64,000 nt of DNA, taken from assembly GCF_900112675.1 (NCBI RefSeq), contig NZ_FOMQ01000008.1:1-64000 (forward strand), given 5' to 3'. How positions within the stretch are numbered: the first letter of the stretch is position 1; each line of letters opens with the position of its first letter. A program made the translations under genes and the position numbers. Shown here one piece after another: positions 38,213-47,420 of the stretch. Under the pieces are notes generated by a model. It worked only from the letters and a program-made list of their open reading frames with translations. It did no database searches and was not told the origin of the DNA. The DNA is from Paracidovorax konjaci (GTDB taxonomy: Bacteria; Pseudomonadota; Gammaproteobacteria; Burkholderiales; Burkholderiaceae_C).

Positions 38213-39277
38213 TCAGTTCACCAGCTGTGCCAGCGCGCCCGAGGCGTATTGGCCGGCGATCGCCTGCAGCGTATGGCCCTTGATCTTGGGCGCCTGGCCT
38301 TCGCAGCCGAACTCGATGTAGCGCTGCTTGCAGATGGCCTTGGCGGCTTCGCGCGCGGGCTTGAGCCATTCGCGGGCATCGAACTTCTCGGGATTCTCGT
38401 GCAGGAACTTGCGCACCGCGCCGGTCATGGCCAGCCGGATGTCGGTGTCGATGTTGATCTTGCGCACGCCGAACTGGATGGCCTTCTGGATCTCCTCGAC
38501 CGGCACGCCGTAGGTTTCCTTCATGTTGCCGCCGTACTGGCGAATGATCTCCAGCAGTTCCTGCGGGACGCTGGAGGAGCCGTGCATGACCAGGTGGGTG
38601 TTGGGCAGGCGGGCATGGATTTCCTTCACGCGCTCGATCGAGAGGATGTCGCCCGTGGGCTTGCGCGTGAACTTGTAGGCGCCATGGCTGGTGCCGATGG
38701 CGATCGCCAGTGCGTCGAGCTGCGTGGCCTTCACGAACTGCGCGGCTTCCTCGGGGTCGGTGAGCATCTGGCTGTGGTCGAGCTTGCCCACCGCGCCGAT
38801 GCCGTCTTCCTCGCCGGCCTCGCCGGTTTCCAGGGAGCCCAGGCAGCCCAGTTCGCCCTCGACGGTCACGCCCACCTTGTGGGCCATCTCGACCACCTTG
38901 CGGGTCACGTCCACGTTGTATTCGAACGAGGCCGGGGTCTTGCCGTCTTCGCGCAGCGAGCCGTCCATCATCACCGACGAGAAGCCGAGGTCGATGGCAC
39001 CCTGGCAGATGGCCGGGCTCTGGCCGTGGTCCTGGTGCATCACGACCGGAATGTGCGGGTAGGCCTCGACGGCCGCCTGCACCAGGTGCTTGATGAACGC
39101 TTCGCCCGCGTACTTGCGTGCGCCGGCGCTCGCCTGGAGGATGACCGGCGCGCCCACTTCGTCGGCCGCGGCCATCACGGCCTGCACCTGCTCCAGGTTG
39201 TTCACGTTGAAGGCAGGGATGCCATAGCGGTTTTCAGCAGCATGGTCGAGCAGTTCGCGCATCGAGACGAGTGGCAT
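38213..39277 (-). CDS. fba: Fructose-bisphosphate aldolase, class II
   Basis: Zinc-dependent aldolase of glycolysis and gluconeogenesis, in the Calvin-cycle-type subfamily. The 354-aa protein has [18 protein letters not shown] near residue 80 (zinc His), [16 protein letters not shown] near 140, [10 protein letters not shown] near 200 and HGSSSVPQE near 232. The ATG at 39277 gives [19 protein letters not shown]. With tkt, gap and pyk it belongs to the central carbon genes of this window. Confidence 0.96.
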   Translation of the reverse strand: MPLVSMRELLDHAAENRYGIPAFNVNNLEQVQAVMAAADEVGAPVILQASAGARKYAGEAFIKHLVQAAVEAYPHIPVVMHQDHGQSPAICQGAIDLGFSSVMMDGSLREDGKTPASFEYNVDVTRKVVEMAHKVGVTVEGELGCLGSLETGEAGEEDGIGAVGKLDHSQMLTDPEEAAQFVKATQLDALAIAIGTSHGAYKFTRKPTGDILSIERVKEIHARLPNTHLVMHGSSSVPQELLEIIRQYGGNMKETYGVPVEEIQKAIQFGVRKINIDTDIRLAMTGAVRKFLHENPEKFDAREWLKPAREAAKAICKQRYIEFGCEGQAPKIKGHTLQAIAGQYASGALAQLVN

Positions 39278-39382
39278 GGGGGTGGTTCCATTCAAGGGTG
39301 GGGATGGACGTCGCGGCCCGTGCAGAGGACCGGCGCATTCGGCAGGGGCCGGCGGTGGTAACCGCTTGGTAACCGGATCATT

Positions 39383-40783
39383 TTAGCCGGTGGCATCCAG
39401 CGCCGGGCCGGTCCTCAATTCCACACCGTAACACGTGGTGAAAGGCGCGGGCGCAGGCATTTCGCGGAACCGGCCGCCGTGCGCCTCGGCCACGCGGGCG
39501 ATGATTTCGTGCCCCAGGTGCAGGCTGTCCACGGGCGCGCGCGCCGGGGCGGGCGTGCCGGTTTCCCCGGTGGCCGCACGGCGGCCGTCGTCGCACACCT
39601 GCAGGCAGGCGCCGCCGCCCTCCAGGGGAGCGGCCCGGATCTCCACGTGCGTGCCGGCGGGCGTGTGGCGCAATGCGTTTTCCACCAGGTTGCGCAGCGC
39701 CATCTCCAGCAGCACGGCATTGCCGCGCACGGCCACCGGGCCCGAAGCCGCGACGCCGAGGGTGGCGCCGTGCTGCCACGCCACCTGGGCATGGTCGGCC
39801 GCCACATCGCGCGCCAGCGCCGCGAGGTCCACCTCGGCCTCGAGTTCGTCCAGGCGGGTGCGGCTGGCGCGGGCCAGTGCCAGCAACTGGTTGAGCACAT
39901 GGCCGGCGCGCAGCGCGTCCTGCCCGATGCGCGCCAGCGCCTCGGCCTGCGCCGCGCCGTCCAGGCCGCCGCCCAGCGCACGGGCCTGCAGCACGATGGA
40001 CGAGAGCGGCGTGCGCAGTTCGTGCGCCACCTCGTTGGCCAGGCGCCGCTCGCGCACCAGCGCCGCCTGCTGCCGGTCGAGCAGCGTGTTGATGGAAGCC
40101 ACCACCGATTCGAATTCGCGCAGCGTGCCGCCCGTGGAGAGGCGCTCGGCCCCGGCCACGTCCAGCGCCGCCACGTCGTGCGAGAGCGTGTAGAGCGGCC
40201 GCAGCCCGCGCCGCACCGCAAAACCCAGCACCAGCATGACCACGGGCAGCAGCCACAGGCCGGGCTCCACCATCTGCCCGGCGATGTCCTCCGCCAGATC
40301 GTCGCGCTCTTCCAGATCGAGCAACACGACCACCTTGCGCGAGCGTGTCCCGTCCCATTGGGAGAAGCTGCGCCAGGGCGTGGGCTTTGCGCCCAGGTGC
40401 AGCGTGGCGAAGCCGTCGGGCGTGTCGAAGGGCGGCAGCGGCGCGTCGCCGCTGTGCGACAGCAGGCGGCCATCGGCGTCCCACTGCACGACATTGAGCG
40501 ACTGCTGGTAATCGTGCGCCTTCAGCCAGGGCGTCGGCGCGCGGCGCGTGGCCTCGGCGGGCGTGACGGTTTCGCCCGGCCGCAGGTTCAGCAGCAGCGC
40601 GGCCACGCTGGCCAGGTGGCCGTCGGTCAGCTCGTCGGCCTCCTCGATGCCGGTGAGGTAGGCCATGCCCACGAAGCTGGCCCAGACGGCCAGCAGGGCG
40701 CCCAGGGTCCAGAGCAGCAGGCGCCGCGTGAGGGAGGGAATGCGCGCGGAAGCAGGAGACAGCGTCGCCACGGTGCGCCTCAT
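39383..40783 (-). CDS. Two-component sensor histidine kinase, QseC/PmrB-like, with degenerate ATP-binding motifs
   Basis: A 466-aa membrane sensor: helix at about 20-43, periplasmic loop, second helix at about 172-192, HAMP, HisKA with the phospho-His in NEVAHELRTPLSSI (near 255), and an N-box NLVENALRH. The ATP-lid glycine boxes are poor: the DxGxG position reads DDGRRAA and the second G-box reads SLHLGHEI instead of GSGLGLAI, with a shortened lid. It may have weak kinase activity or act mostly as a phosphatase. It overlaps the response regulator by four bases. Confidence 0.85.
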   Translation of the reverse strand: MRRTVATLSPASARIPSLTRRLLLWTLGALLAVWASFVGMAYLTGIEEADELTDGHLASVAALLLNLRPGETVTPAEATRRAPTPWLKAHDYQQSLNVVQWDADGRLLSHSGDAPLPPFDTPDGFATLHLGAKPTPWRSFSQWDGTRSRKVVVLLDLEERDDLAEDIAGQMVEPGLWLLPVVMLVLGFAVRRGLRPLYTLSHDVAALDVAGAERLSTGGTLREFESVVASINTLLDRQQAALVRERRLANEVAHELRTPLSSIVLQARALGGGLDGAAQAEALARIGQDALRAGHVLNQLLALARASRTRLDELEAEVDLAALARDVAADHAQVAWQHGATLGVAASGPVAVRGNAVLLEMALRNLVENALRHTPAGTHVEIRAAPLEGGGACLQVCDDGRRAATGETGTPAPARAPVDSLHLGHEIIARVAEAHGGRFREMPAPAPFTTCYGVELRTGPALDATG

Positions 40784-41478
40784 TCCTGCGGGATGAAATA
40801 GCCCACGCCGCGCATGGTCTGGATACGCTCGCTGCCGAGCTTCTTGCGCAGGTGGTGCACGTGGACCTCGATGGCGTTGCTTTCCACACCGCTCTGCCAG
40901 TTGTAGAGCCGCTCTTCGATCTGCTGGCGCGAGAGCACGCGGCCGCGCGCATCGAGCAGCACCAGCAGCACGGAGAACTCGCGCGGAGACATTTCCACCA
41001 GTTGCCCCGCACGCCGCACCGTGCGCGCCGCGGGGTCCAGTTCGAGATCGTGCAGGCGGATGACCGGCGAGGCACGCCCCGCCGCGCGCCGCAGCAGGGC
41101 CCGCAGGCGCGCCTCCAGTTCATCCACGTCGAAGGGCTTGGCGAGGTAGTCGTCCGCGCCCTGGTCCAGGCCCGCGATGCGCTGGTGCACCTGGTCGCGC
41201 GCCGTGAGGATCAGCACCGGGGTGGCCGGGTCCGGCAGCCGCGCGGGCTGGCCGCCGGGCACGGCCGGAGGCGCCTGGCGCAGCCGCGTCAGCAGCTCGG
41301 CGCCATCGCCGTCGGGCAGGCCGAGGTCCAGCAGCACCGCATCGAAGCGCTCGGCGCGCAGCGCGCTCCAGGCCTCGGTCATGGTGCCGCACACGTCCAC
41401 CGCATAGCCCCTCTGCTGGAGGTTGGCCCGCAGGCCCGCGGCGATGCCGCCGTCGTCTTCGACCACGAGGATTCTCAT
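40780..41478 (-). CDS. OmpR-family response regulator
   Basis: A 232-aa regulator with an intact receiver domain (acidic pair in VVEDD, phospho-Asp in VLLDLGLPDG near 52, Thr in LTARD, Lys in AKPFDV) and a winged-helix DNA-binding domain (SPREFSVLLVLL, then IEVHVHHLRKKL and RGVGYFI). It resembles QseB/PmrA. The receiver has an inserted Pro/Gly loop after residue ~70. The divergent PAP2 genes have a matching direct repeat in their promoter. Confidence 0.93.
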   Translation of the reverse strand: MRILVVEDDGGIAAGLRANLQQRGYAVDVCGTMTEAWSALRAERFDAVLLDLGLPDGDGAELLTRLRQAPPAVPGGQPARLPDPATPVLILTARDQVHQRIAGLDQGADDYLAKPFDVDELEARLRALLRRAAGRASPVIRLHDLELDPAARTVRRAGQLVEMSPREFSVLLVLLDARGRVLSRQQIEERLYNWQSGVESNAIEVHVHHLRKKLGSERIQTMRGVGYFIPQE

Positions 41479-41536
41479 GGCGCCATTGTGGCGGTGCCAG
41501 CGCTCCGCGGCCATGGGCGGCGGCCCGCCGTGGGGC

Positions 41537-41553
41537 GTTAAGGCGATGTTAAG
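41537..41553 (+). promoter_or_regulatory. PmrA/QseB-like direct repeat
   Basis: GTTAAG-N5-GTTAAG, which on the other strand reads CTTAAC-N5-CTTAAC. The 11-bp period and sequence match the CTTAA-type boxes bound by PmrA/QseB-class regulators. It lies in the 99-bp gap between the response regulator and the first PAP2 gene, about 25 bp before that gene's ATG. Confidence 0.6.
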
Positions 41554-41577
41554 AGGGGGCCCCTAAGGTCGCGACCC

Positions 41578-42342
41578 ATGACCGCTCCGATTGCTCCGCC
41601 GTCCGCGCCCCGCGCCCCGGCTGCCCCGCCCCATCCGTTCGCCCCCCTTTTCTGGACAGCCCTGGCCCTGGGCCTGCTGATCGCCTGGGACACCACCGCC
41701 TTCGACCTGGCGCTGGCCCGGGTGTTCGGCAACAGTGGGGGATTCCCGCTGCGCGACGACTGGTTCTTCGCGTCCGTCATGCACGAAGGCGCGCGCCGCG
41801 CGGCCTGGGTGCTCATGGTGCTGCTGGCCGCATCGGTCTGGTGGCCCGCCGGATGGCTGCGCCGGCTCTCGACCGCCGAACGCGCGCAGATGGCCGCCAG
41901 CGCCCTGGTCGCGCTGGGCGTGGTCACGGCCTTCAAGCAGGCCAGTGCCACCAGCTGCCCCTGGGACCTGGCGGAGTTCGGCGGAATGGCCCGCTATGTC
42001 TCGCACTGGTCGCGCGGCATCTTCGATGGCGGCAGCGGCCACTGCTTTCCGGCGGGGCACGCCTCGGCCGGTTTTGCGTTCCTGGGCGGCTATTTCGCGC
42101 TGCGCCACCGGCACCCGGGTGCGGCGCGCTGGTGGCTGGCGGCCTCGATCGCGGCGGGGCTGGTCCTGGGCGCGGCCCAGCAGATGCGCGGAGCGCATTT
42201 CATGAGCCACACGCTCTGGACCGGCTGGCTCTGCTGGACCGCGGGTTGGGCCTGCGATCTGGCAGCGGGCCTGCTGTGCCGCCGCCATGCCCTTTCCGAC
42301 AGCGTCCTGCCATCCGAAGGCGCATCGCATGTTCGCCCTTGA
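41578..42342 (+). CDS. PAP2 family membrane phosphatase
   Basis: A 254-aa inner-membrane protein of the PAP2 superfamily (COG3907-like). It has several hydrophobic helices and the motifs FKQASATSCPWDLAEFGG, HCFPAGHASAGFAFLGGYFAL and MRGAHFMSHTLW, with the Lys, His and Arg-His residues used by lipid phosphatases. Likely substrates are lipid A phosphates or undecaprenyl pyrophosphate, by analogy. It is divergent from the two-component system and overlaps the broken second PAP2 gene. Confidence 0.87.
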   Translation: MTAPIAPPSAPRAPAAPPHPFAPLFWTALALGLLIAWDTTAFDLALARVFGNSGGFPLRDDWFFASVMHEGARRAAWVLMVLLAASVWWPAGWLRRLSTAERAQMAASALVALGVVTAFKQASATSCPWDLAEFGGMARYVSHWSRGIFDGGSGHCFPAGHASAGFAFLGGYFALRHRHPGAARWWLAASIAAGLVLGAAQQMRGAHFMSHTLWTGWLCWTAGWACDLAAGLLCRRHALSDSVLPSEGASHVRP

Positions 42343-42931
42343 TACCACCCTACCACCCTCTTCCTGGCACTGAACGCCACGCCGGCCACGCCGCCGGCCG
42401 TGGTCGCCGTGGCGCGGTGGCTGTCGCAGGACCTCCCCGTCTTCGCGGGGCTGCTGATGGTGCTGGAACTGGCGCGCGGGCAGCACGCCACGCGGCGCGC
42501 CGTGGTCTGGGGCGCGCTCTCGCTGCTGGTGGCCTGGTGCGCCGTGCGCGGGTTCCGCGCGGTGGTGCCCATCGCGCGCCCGGCGCAGTGGGGCCTGGGC
42601 CTGCATGCAGTGGATCGACATGGGCGCGCGCCCGGGCTTTCCCAGCATGCACGCGGCGACCGCCTTCGCGCTGGCGCGCGGCCTCACGCTCGGACTCGCG
42701 CGCGGCCAGGCGCCCGGCTGGCGGTGGCTGGCCTATGCGCTGGCGGCCGCGATGGGCTGGAGCCGCATCTGTCTGGGCGTGCACATGCCGTCGGATGTGC
42801 TGGCTGGCGCATTGGTCGGTGCCGCCAGCGCCTGGCTGGCCGGCCAGGCCGTGCGGGCCTGGATCAGCCGGCGCGGCAGATCTTCAGCATATTGGTTCCG
42901 CCCGGAGCACCCATCGGCTCCCCGCAGGTGA
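42329..42931 (+). pseudogene. PAP2/BcrC-like phosphatase, broken by two tandem duplications
   Basis: Starts MFALDTT at an ATG overlapping the previous stop. At 42344-42359 the 8-mer ACCACCCT is duplicated, shifting the frame to a TGA soon after. Removing one copy gives MFALDTTLFLALNATPATPP. The middle part then reads in a second frame to RPAQWGLG, where TGCATGCA (a 4-bp duplication near 42604) shifts back to QWIDMGARPGFPSMHAATAFA and SRICLGVHMPSDVLAG. All PAP2 motifs are present, but no single frame joins them. The 3' end overlaps pyk. Confidence 0.8.
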
Positions 42932-44300
42932 TCACGTAGAGGTCGCCCTGCTGCACGATGTTGCGGTTCTTAAGGTGGCCTTCGGCCTGCTCCAGCGCCG
43001 TGTCGCGGTCCACGCTCGTGTCCATGAGCAGCGGCCGCACGTTGCGGTACATCGCCATCTTGCGCTGCGTGGCCACCTTGGGCGTGAGCGCGTAGATCGG
43101 GATGTGGATGCGGTGGCGGCTCATCCAGAGCGCGGTGGAGCCGCTGTCCGTGAGTGCCACGAGGGCCTTGGCGCCCAGGTGGTGCGCCGTGAACAGCGCA
43201 CCCATGGCGATGGACTGGTCGATGCGGCCCAGCGTCTGGCCCGTGAAATCGGAATCGCGCTCGGGGTCTTCCGCAGCCTCGGCGGCGGCGCAGATCTTGG
43301 CCATCTCCTCCACCGTCTCCAGCGGGTAGCGGCCGGCGGCCGTCTCGGCGCTCAGCATCACGGCGTCGGTGCCGTCCAGCACGGCGTTGGCCACGTCGCT
43401 CACCTCGGCCCGCGTGGGCACGGGGTTGGTGATCATGCTCTCCATCATCTGCGTGGCGGTGATGACGACCTTGTCCATGTCGCGCGCCATGCGGATCATC
43501 TTCTTCTGCAGCGCCGGCACGGCGGCATTGCCCACCTCCACCGCGAGGTCGCCGCGCGCCACCATGATGCCGTCGGATACGCGCAGGATCTCCTCCAGGC
43601 GCGGCACGGCCTCGGCGCGCTCGATCTTCGCGATCAGGCCCGGCTTGTGTCGGTATTCGGCCGCGGCCACATTGCAGAGCTGGCGCGCCATTTCCATGTC
43701 GGTGGCGTTCTTGGGAAAGCTCACGGCCACGTAGTCGGCCTGGAAGCTCATCGCGGTGCGGATGTCTTCCATGTCCTTGGCCGTGAGCGCCGGCGCCGTG
43801 AGGCCGCCGCCCTGCTTGTTGATGCCCTTGTTGTTGGACAGCTCGCCCCCCACGCGCACGGTGGTGAGCACCTGCTCGCCGCGCACCGCGTTCACCGTGA
43901 GCACGATGAGGCCGTCGTTGAGCAGCAGCACATCGCCGGGCCTCACGTCGCGCGGCAGCTCCTTGTAGTCGAGGCCCACGCCGGCCAGGTCGCCCGGCTC
44001 CGTGCGCGAGGCATCGAGAACGAACGGCGCCCCGGGCTCCAGCCAGACCTTGCCTTCTGCGAACTTGCCCACGCGGATCTTCGGCCCCTGCAAGTCGGCC
44101 ATGATCGCCACCTCGCGCCCCGCGCGCTGGGCCGCTGCCCGCACCTTCTCGGCGCGGTCGATGTGGTCCTGCGCTGTGCCATGGCTGAAGTTGAGCCGCA
44201 CCACGTTCACGCCGGCGGCGATCATCCGCTCCAGCAGGACCGGATCGCTCGATGCGGGCCCTAGGGTGGCAACGATCTTGGTGGCTCGGCGGATGCGCAT
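42864..44300 (-). CDS. pyk: Pyruvate kinase
   Basis: Final step of glycolysis, PEP + ADP to pyruvate + ATP. The 478-aa protein has RATKIVATLGPASSD near the start, VRLNFSHGTAQDH near 35, IMADLQGPKIRVG near 68, the signature GLIAKIERAEAVPRLEEIL near 215, and MVARGDLAVEVG near 240. Start ATG at 44300 (MRIRRATK). It faces the PAP2 remnant at its 3' end. Confidence 0.96.
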   Translation of the reverse strand: MRIRRATKIVATLGPASSDPVLLERMIAAGVNVVRLNFSHGTAQDHIDRAEKVRAAAQRAGREVAIMADLQGPKIRVGKFAEGKVWLEPGAPFVLDASRTEPGDLAGVGLDYKELPRDVRPGDVLLLNDGLIVLTVNAVRGEQVLTTVRVGGELSNNKGINKQGGGLTAPALTAKDMEDIRTAMSFQADYVAVSFPKNATDMEMARQLCNVAAAEYRHKPGLIAKIERAEAVPRLEEILRVSDGIMVARGDLAVEVGNAAVPALQKKMIRMARDMDKVVITATQMMESMITNPVPTRAEVSDVANAVLDGTDAVMLSAETAAGRYPLETVEEMAKICAAAEAAEDPERDSDFTGQTLGRIDQSIAMGALFTAHHLGAKALVALTDSGSTALWMSRHRIHIPIYALTPKVATQRKMAMYRNVRPLLMDTSVDRDTALEQAEGHLKNRNIVQQGDLYVITCGEPMGAPGGTNMLKICRAG

Positions 44301-44444
44301 CGGGGTGTCTCCTTCGGAAGCGTTCTGGGGATGTAATCGGGTTTCAATTCTGGCACGGAACCAGTTACATGCCGGGTACGGCCGTGTCGCGGCTGGACGG
44401 CAGCGGCATCCCGGCCGCACCCACCGCAGCCGGGCCCTGGGAGT

Positions 44445-45368
44445 TCAGTGGCCGCCCTTGCCTGCGGCTGGCGGCATGGCCCGCGCCTGCGCGGCCAGCC
44501 ACTGGCAAAAAGTATCGAGCCGTGGATGGGCGGCAGTGGTGCGCCGCAGCGCGAGGTAGTCGTAGCCCGAGGCGGCAAAGCCGAAGGGCGCCACCAGGCG
44601 CCCGGCCTGCACGTCGTCCACCACCAGGTGCCAGGGGGCCAGGGCAATGCCCAGGCCGCGCACGGCGGCCTCCAGCGTGAAGTAGTAGTGCTCGTACACC
44701 GGGCCGGCGGCGGCCGCCTCCGGGTGCCAGTCCGCACCGGCGGATGCGGCCCAGGCGGCCCATGCCCCGCGACGCGCGCGCGTGTGCAGGAGGGGCTGGC
44801 CCTCCAGGTCGGTGGGTGTGCGCAGCACCCCGGTGCGCGCGGCCAGCGCGGGGGACAGCACCGGACCCAGGCGCTCGGAGAACAGGTGCAGAGACGTGCC
44901 GGCATCGCGCCGTGCGCCCGTGGCGTCCTCTGCGGTGATAAGCAGGTCGCAGCCCTCGGAGGCGGCATCGGTGCCCGTGTCGGTGGTGCGCAGGCGGACT
45001 TCGATACCGGGGTGTTGCGCATGGAAGTCGAACAACCGCGGGATCAGCCATCTGGCCGTGAAGGTGCTGAAGCAGGCCACGTCCAGCGGGCCCTGGCGGG
45101 CATCGCCCAGGGCCCGCACCGTGTCCTCGATCTGCTGGAAAGCGGTGGTCAGCACGGGCTGCAGCGTGCGCGCCGCGGCGGTGAGGGTCGGGCGCGCCTT
45201 GGTGCCGCCGAACAGCGGCAGGCCCAGGTGGTCTTCGAGATGGCGCACCTGGCGGCTGATCGCGCCCGGGGATACCGACAGCTCCTCGGCGGCTGCCGTC
45301 ATGCGGCCCAGGCGGGCCGCAGCTTCGAAGGCGCGCAGGGCACCCAGGGGCGGAAGACGACGTGGCAT
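44445..45368 (-). CDS. LysR-family transcriptional regulator
   Basis: A 307-aa regulator of the GcvA type: N-terminal helix-turn-helix (LPPLGALRAFEAAARLGRMTAAAEELSVSPGAISRQVRHLEDHLGLPLF) and a substrate-binding domain with TARWLIPRLFDFHAQHPGIEVRLRTT. The start ATG at 45368 is the family start. It is divergent from a small tautomerase, the usual arrangement for a LysR regulator and its target. An inverted repeat lies directly upstream. Confidence 0.92.
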   Translation of the reverse strand: MPRRLPPLGALRAFEAAARLGRMTAAAEELSVSPGAISRQVRHLEDHLGLPLFGGTKARPTLTAAARTLQPVLTTAFQQIEDTVRALGDARQGPLDVACFSTFTARWLIPRLFDFHAQHPGIEVRLRTTDTGTDAASEGCDLLITAEDATGARRDAGTSLHLFSERLGPVLSPALAARTGVLRTPTDLEGQPLLHTRARRGAWAAWAASAGADWHPEAAAAGPVYEHYYFTLEAAVRGLGIALAPWHLVVDDVQAGRLVAPFGFAASGYDYLALRRTTAAHPRLDTFCQWLAAQARAMPPAAGKGGH

Positions 45369-45373
45369 CGTTT

Positions 45374-45396
45374 CTATGTGATCTGGCTGCACATAG
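45374..45396. promoter_or_regulatory. Candidate LysR operator
   Basis: CTATGTG-N9-CACATAG, a perfect 7-bp inverted repeat containing the T-N11-A core of LysR sites, five bases before the lysR ATG and about 105 bp before the tautomerase. It fits autoregulation and control of the divergent gene. Confidence 0.65.
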
Positions 45397-45501
45397 CGCG
45401 GGAGGATAAATCGCTTTTGGCAGGGGAGGGAACTGAGAAGAATCCACAACCGCGGCCTGAGCGGTCGCCCTTGCTTATTTTCCGGACAGGAACATACCTC
45501 C

Positions 45502-45909
45502 ATGCCTTTCATCCACACTTACCTGCCCCAAGCAACGCCTCCCACCGAACGTGAGGCCGTTGTCCAGGCCATCCACCAGGCCCTGGTCGATGGCATCGGC
45601 ATGCCGCAAGACGAGCTGTTCAACATGGTGACCGCCTACGCGCCCGGGCAATTCGCTTTCAGCCGCAGCTTCAACGGGGTGGCGCGCTCGGAGGACGTGG
45701 TGGTCGTGGAGATCACCTTGCGCCGCGGCCGCAGCGACGCCATGAAGCGCGCGCTGTATGCCGGCATTGCCCGCAACCTCGAGGTGATGGCGCACGTGGC
45801 CCCGGCCGACGTGTTCATCTTCATGCACGAGAACGACTATTCCGACTGGTCGGTGGGGCATGGCCGCTTCGCCATGCAGCTGGTCCAGCAGGTCGGCGCA
45901 GCGGCTTGA
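45502..45909 (+). CDS. Tautomerase family protein
   Basis: A 135-aa protein of the tautomerase superfamily, with the catalytic Pro right after Met (MPFIHTYLPQ). It has a two-part build with DELFNMVTAYAPGQFAFSRSF and the C-terminal VFIFMHENDYSDWSVGHGRFAM. The length matches tautomerases of the 130-aa group (malonate-semialdehyde-decarboxylase or cis-CaaD-like families). The substrate is unknown. Divergent from the LysR gene that probably controls it. Confidence 0.87.
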   Translation: MPFIHTYLPQATPPTEREAVVQAIHQALVDGIGMPQDELFNMVTAYAPGQFAFSRSFNGVARSEDVVVVEITLRRGRSDAMKRALYAGIARNLEVMAHVAPADVFIFMHENDYSDWSVGHGRFAMQLVQQVGAAA

Positions 45910-46019
45910 CGGGAAACGAAGCCTCCTGACCAGCCGCCGCATGTTTCGTGCGGTTCCATGAAGCCGCGCCGGCCGGGTGCGCGCGCGGCCGACGGCCGCA
46001 CGGTGAGGGCGTGCGCGGT

Positions 46020-47420
46020 TCAGCCGCGCATCAACGCCTCGATCTCGTCCGCCTCGACCGGCACGCCGCGCGTGATCAGCTCGCAACCGCCTTCGGTCAC
46101 GATGGCGTCGTCCTCGATGCGGATGCCGATGTGGTGGAACGCCTCGGGCACGCCGGGCGCGGGGCGGATGTACAGCCCCGGCTCGATGGTCAGCACCATG
46201 CCCGGGCGCAGGATGCGGCTGGGGCGGTTGGTGATGGCCTCGCCCGACAGCGGGTCGCGGCGCTCGCTGGTCTGCCCCACTTCCGTGGGCTCCACGTAGC
46301 TGCCGCAGTCGTGCACGTCCATGCCGAGCCAGTGGCCCGTGCGGTGCATGTAGAACTGGAAATAGGCGCGCTGCTCGATCACGTCCTGTGCCGAGCCGAA
46401 GCGGTTGCGGTCGAGCAGGCCCAGGTCGAGCAGGCCCTGCGCCAGCACGGCCACGGTGGCGTCGTGCGGGTCGTTGAAGCGCGCGCCGGACCGGGTGGCC
46501 GCCACGGCCGCATGCTGGCTCGCCAGCACGAGGTCGTACACATCGCGCTGCGGTCCCGTGAAACGGCCGTCGGCAGGGAAGGTGCGCGTGATGTCGCTCG
46601 CATAGCCATCCAGCTCGCAGCCGGCATCGATCAGCACCAGCTCGCCCGCGCGCAGCGGCGCGGCGTCTGCGCGGTAGTGCAGTACGCAGGCGTTGGCGCC
46701 CGCGGCAACGATGGAGTTGTAGGCCACGGCCTGCGATCCCTGGCGCCGGAATTCGTGCAGCAGTTCGGCATCGAGGTGGTATTCGCGCGCATCCTCTCCC
46801 GCGCGCAGCATGCGGGCGCTGCACTGCATGGCGCGGATGTGGGCCCCGGCGCTGATGCGCGCGGCGCGCCGCATCACATCCTGTTCGTGCGCGTCCTTGA
46901 TGAGGCGCATCTCGTCCAGCAGCGTGCACAGATCGCCCTGCTGCGCAGGGCACAGGGCGCCGTAGCGCACGCGGGCCCGCACCTTCTGCAGCCAGCCGTC
47001 CACGCGCGCCGCCAGGCCTTCGTGCGTGGCGAACGGAAACCACACGCGCTCCCGGTTCTCCAGCAGGCGGGGCAGCAGCGCCTCCAGCTGCGTTGCCGAA
47101 TGCGCGGCATCCACGCCCAACGCGCCGGGCGCGGCCTCGGGCCCGAGGCGGTAGCCGTCCCAGATCTCGCGCTCCAGGTCCTTGGGCTGGCAAAAGAGCG
47201 TGGCATGCCCCTCGGCCGTGAGCACCAGCCAGCCCTGCGGCTCGGTGAAACCGGTCAGGTAGTAGAAGTAGCTGTCGTGCCGGTACAGGTAGTCGGTATC
47301 GCGGTTGCGAATGCGCTCCGGGGCGGTGGGTACGATGGCGATGCCGCCTTCGCCCAGCAGGGAGGCGAGGTGGGCGCGGCGCTGGGCGTAGAGGGCGGGG
47401 CTGGCGTGGATTGCGGTCAT
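46020..47420 (-). CDS. pepP: Xaa-Pro aminopeptidase (aminopeptidase P)
   Basis: Removes N-terminal residues next to proline. The 466-aa protein has an N-terminal AMP_N domain (YAQRRAHLASLLGEGGIAIVPTAPERIRN) and the two-metal M24 domain with ligands in LIDAGCELDGYASDITRTFP, HRTGHWLGMDVHD, VLTIEPGLYI and IEDDAIVTEGG. Start ATG at 47420. Confidence 0.95.
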   Translation of the reverse strand: MTAIHASPALYAQRRAHLASLLGEGGIAIVPTAPERIRNRDTDYLYRHDSYFYYLTGFTEPQGWLVLTAEGHATLFCQPKDLEREIWDGYRLGPEAAPGALGVDAAHSATQLEALLPRLLENRERVWFPFATHEGLAARVDGWLQKVRARVRYGALCPAQQGDLCTLLDEMRLIKDAHEQDVMRRAARISAGAHIRAMQCSARMLRAGEDAREYHLDAELLHEFRRQGSQAVAYNSIVAAGANACVLHYRADAAPLRAGELVLIDAGCELDGYASDITRTFPADGRFTGPQRDVYDLVLASQHAAVAATRSGARFNDPHDATVAVLAQGLLDLGLLDRNRFGSAQDVIEQRAYFQFYMHRTGHWLGMDVHDCGSYVEPTEVGQTSERRDPLSGEAITNRPSRILRPGMVLTIEPGLYIRPAPGVPEAFHHIGIRIEDDAIVTEGGCELITRGVPVEADEIEALMRG

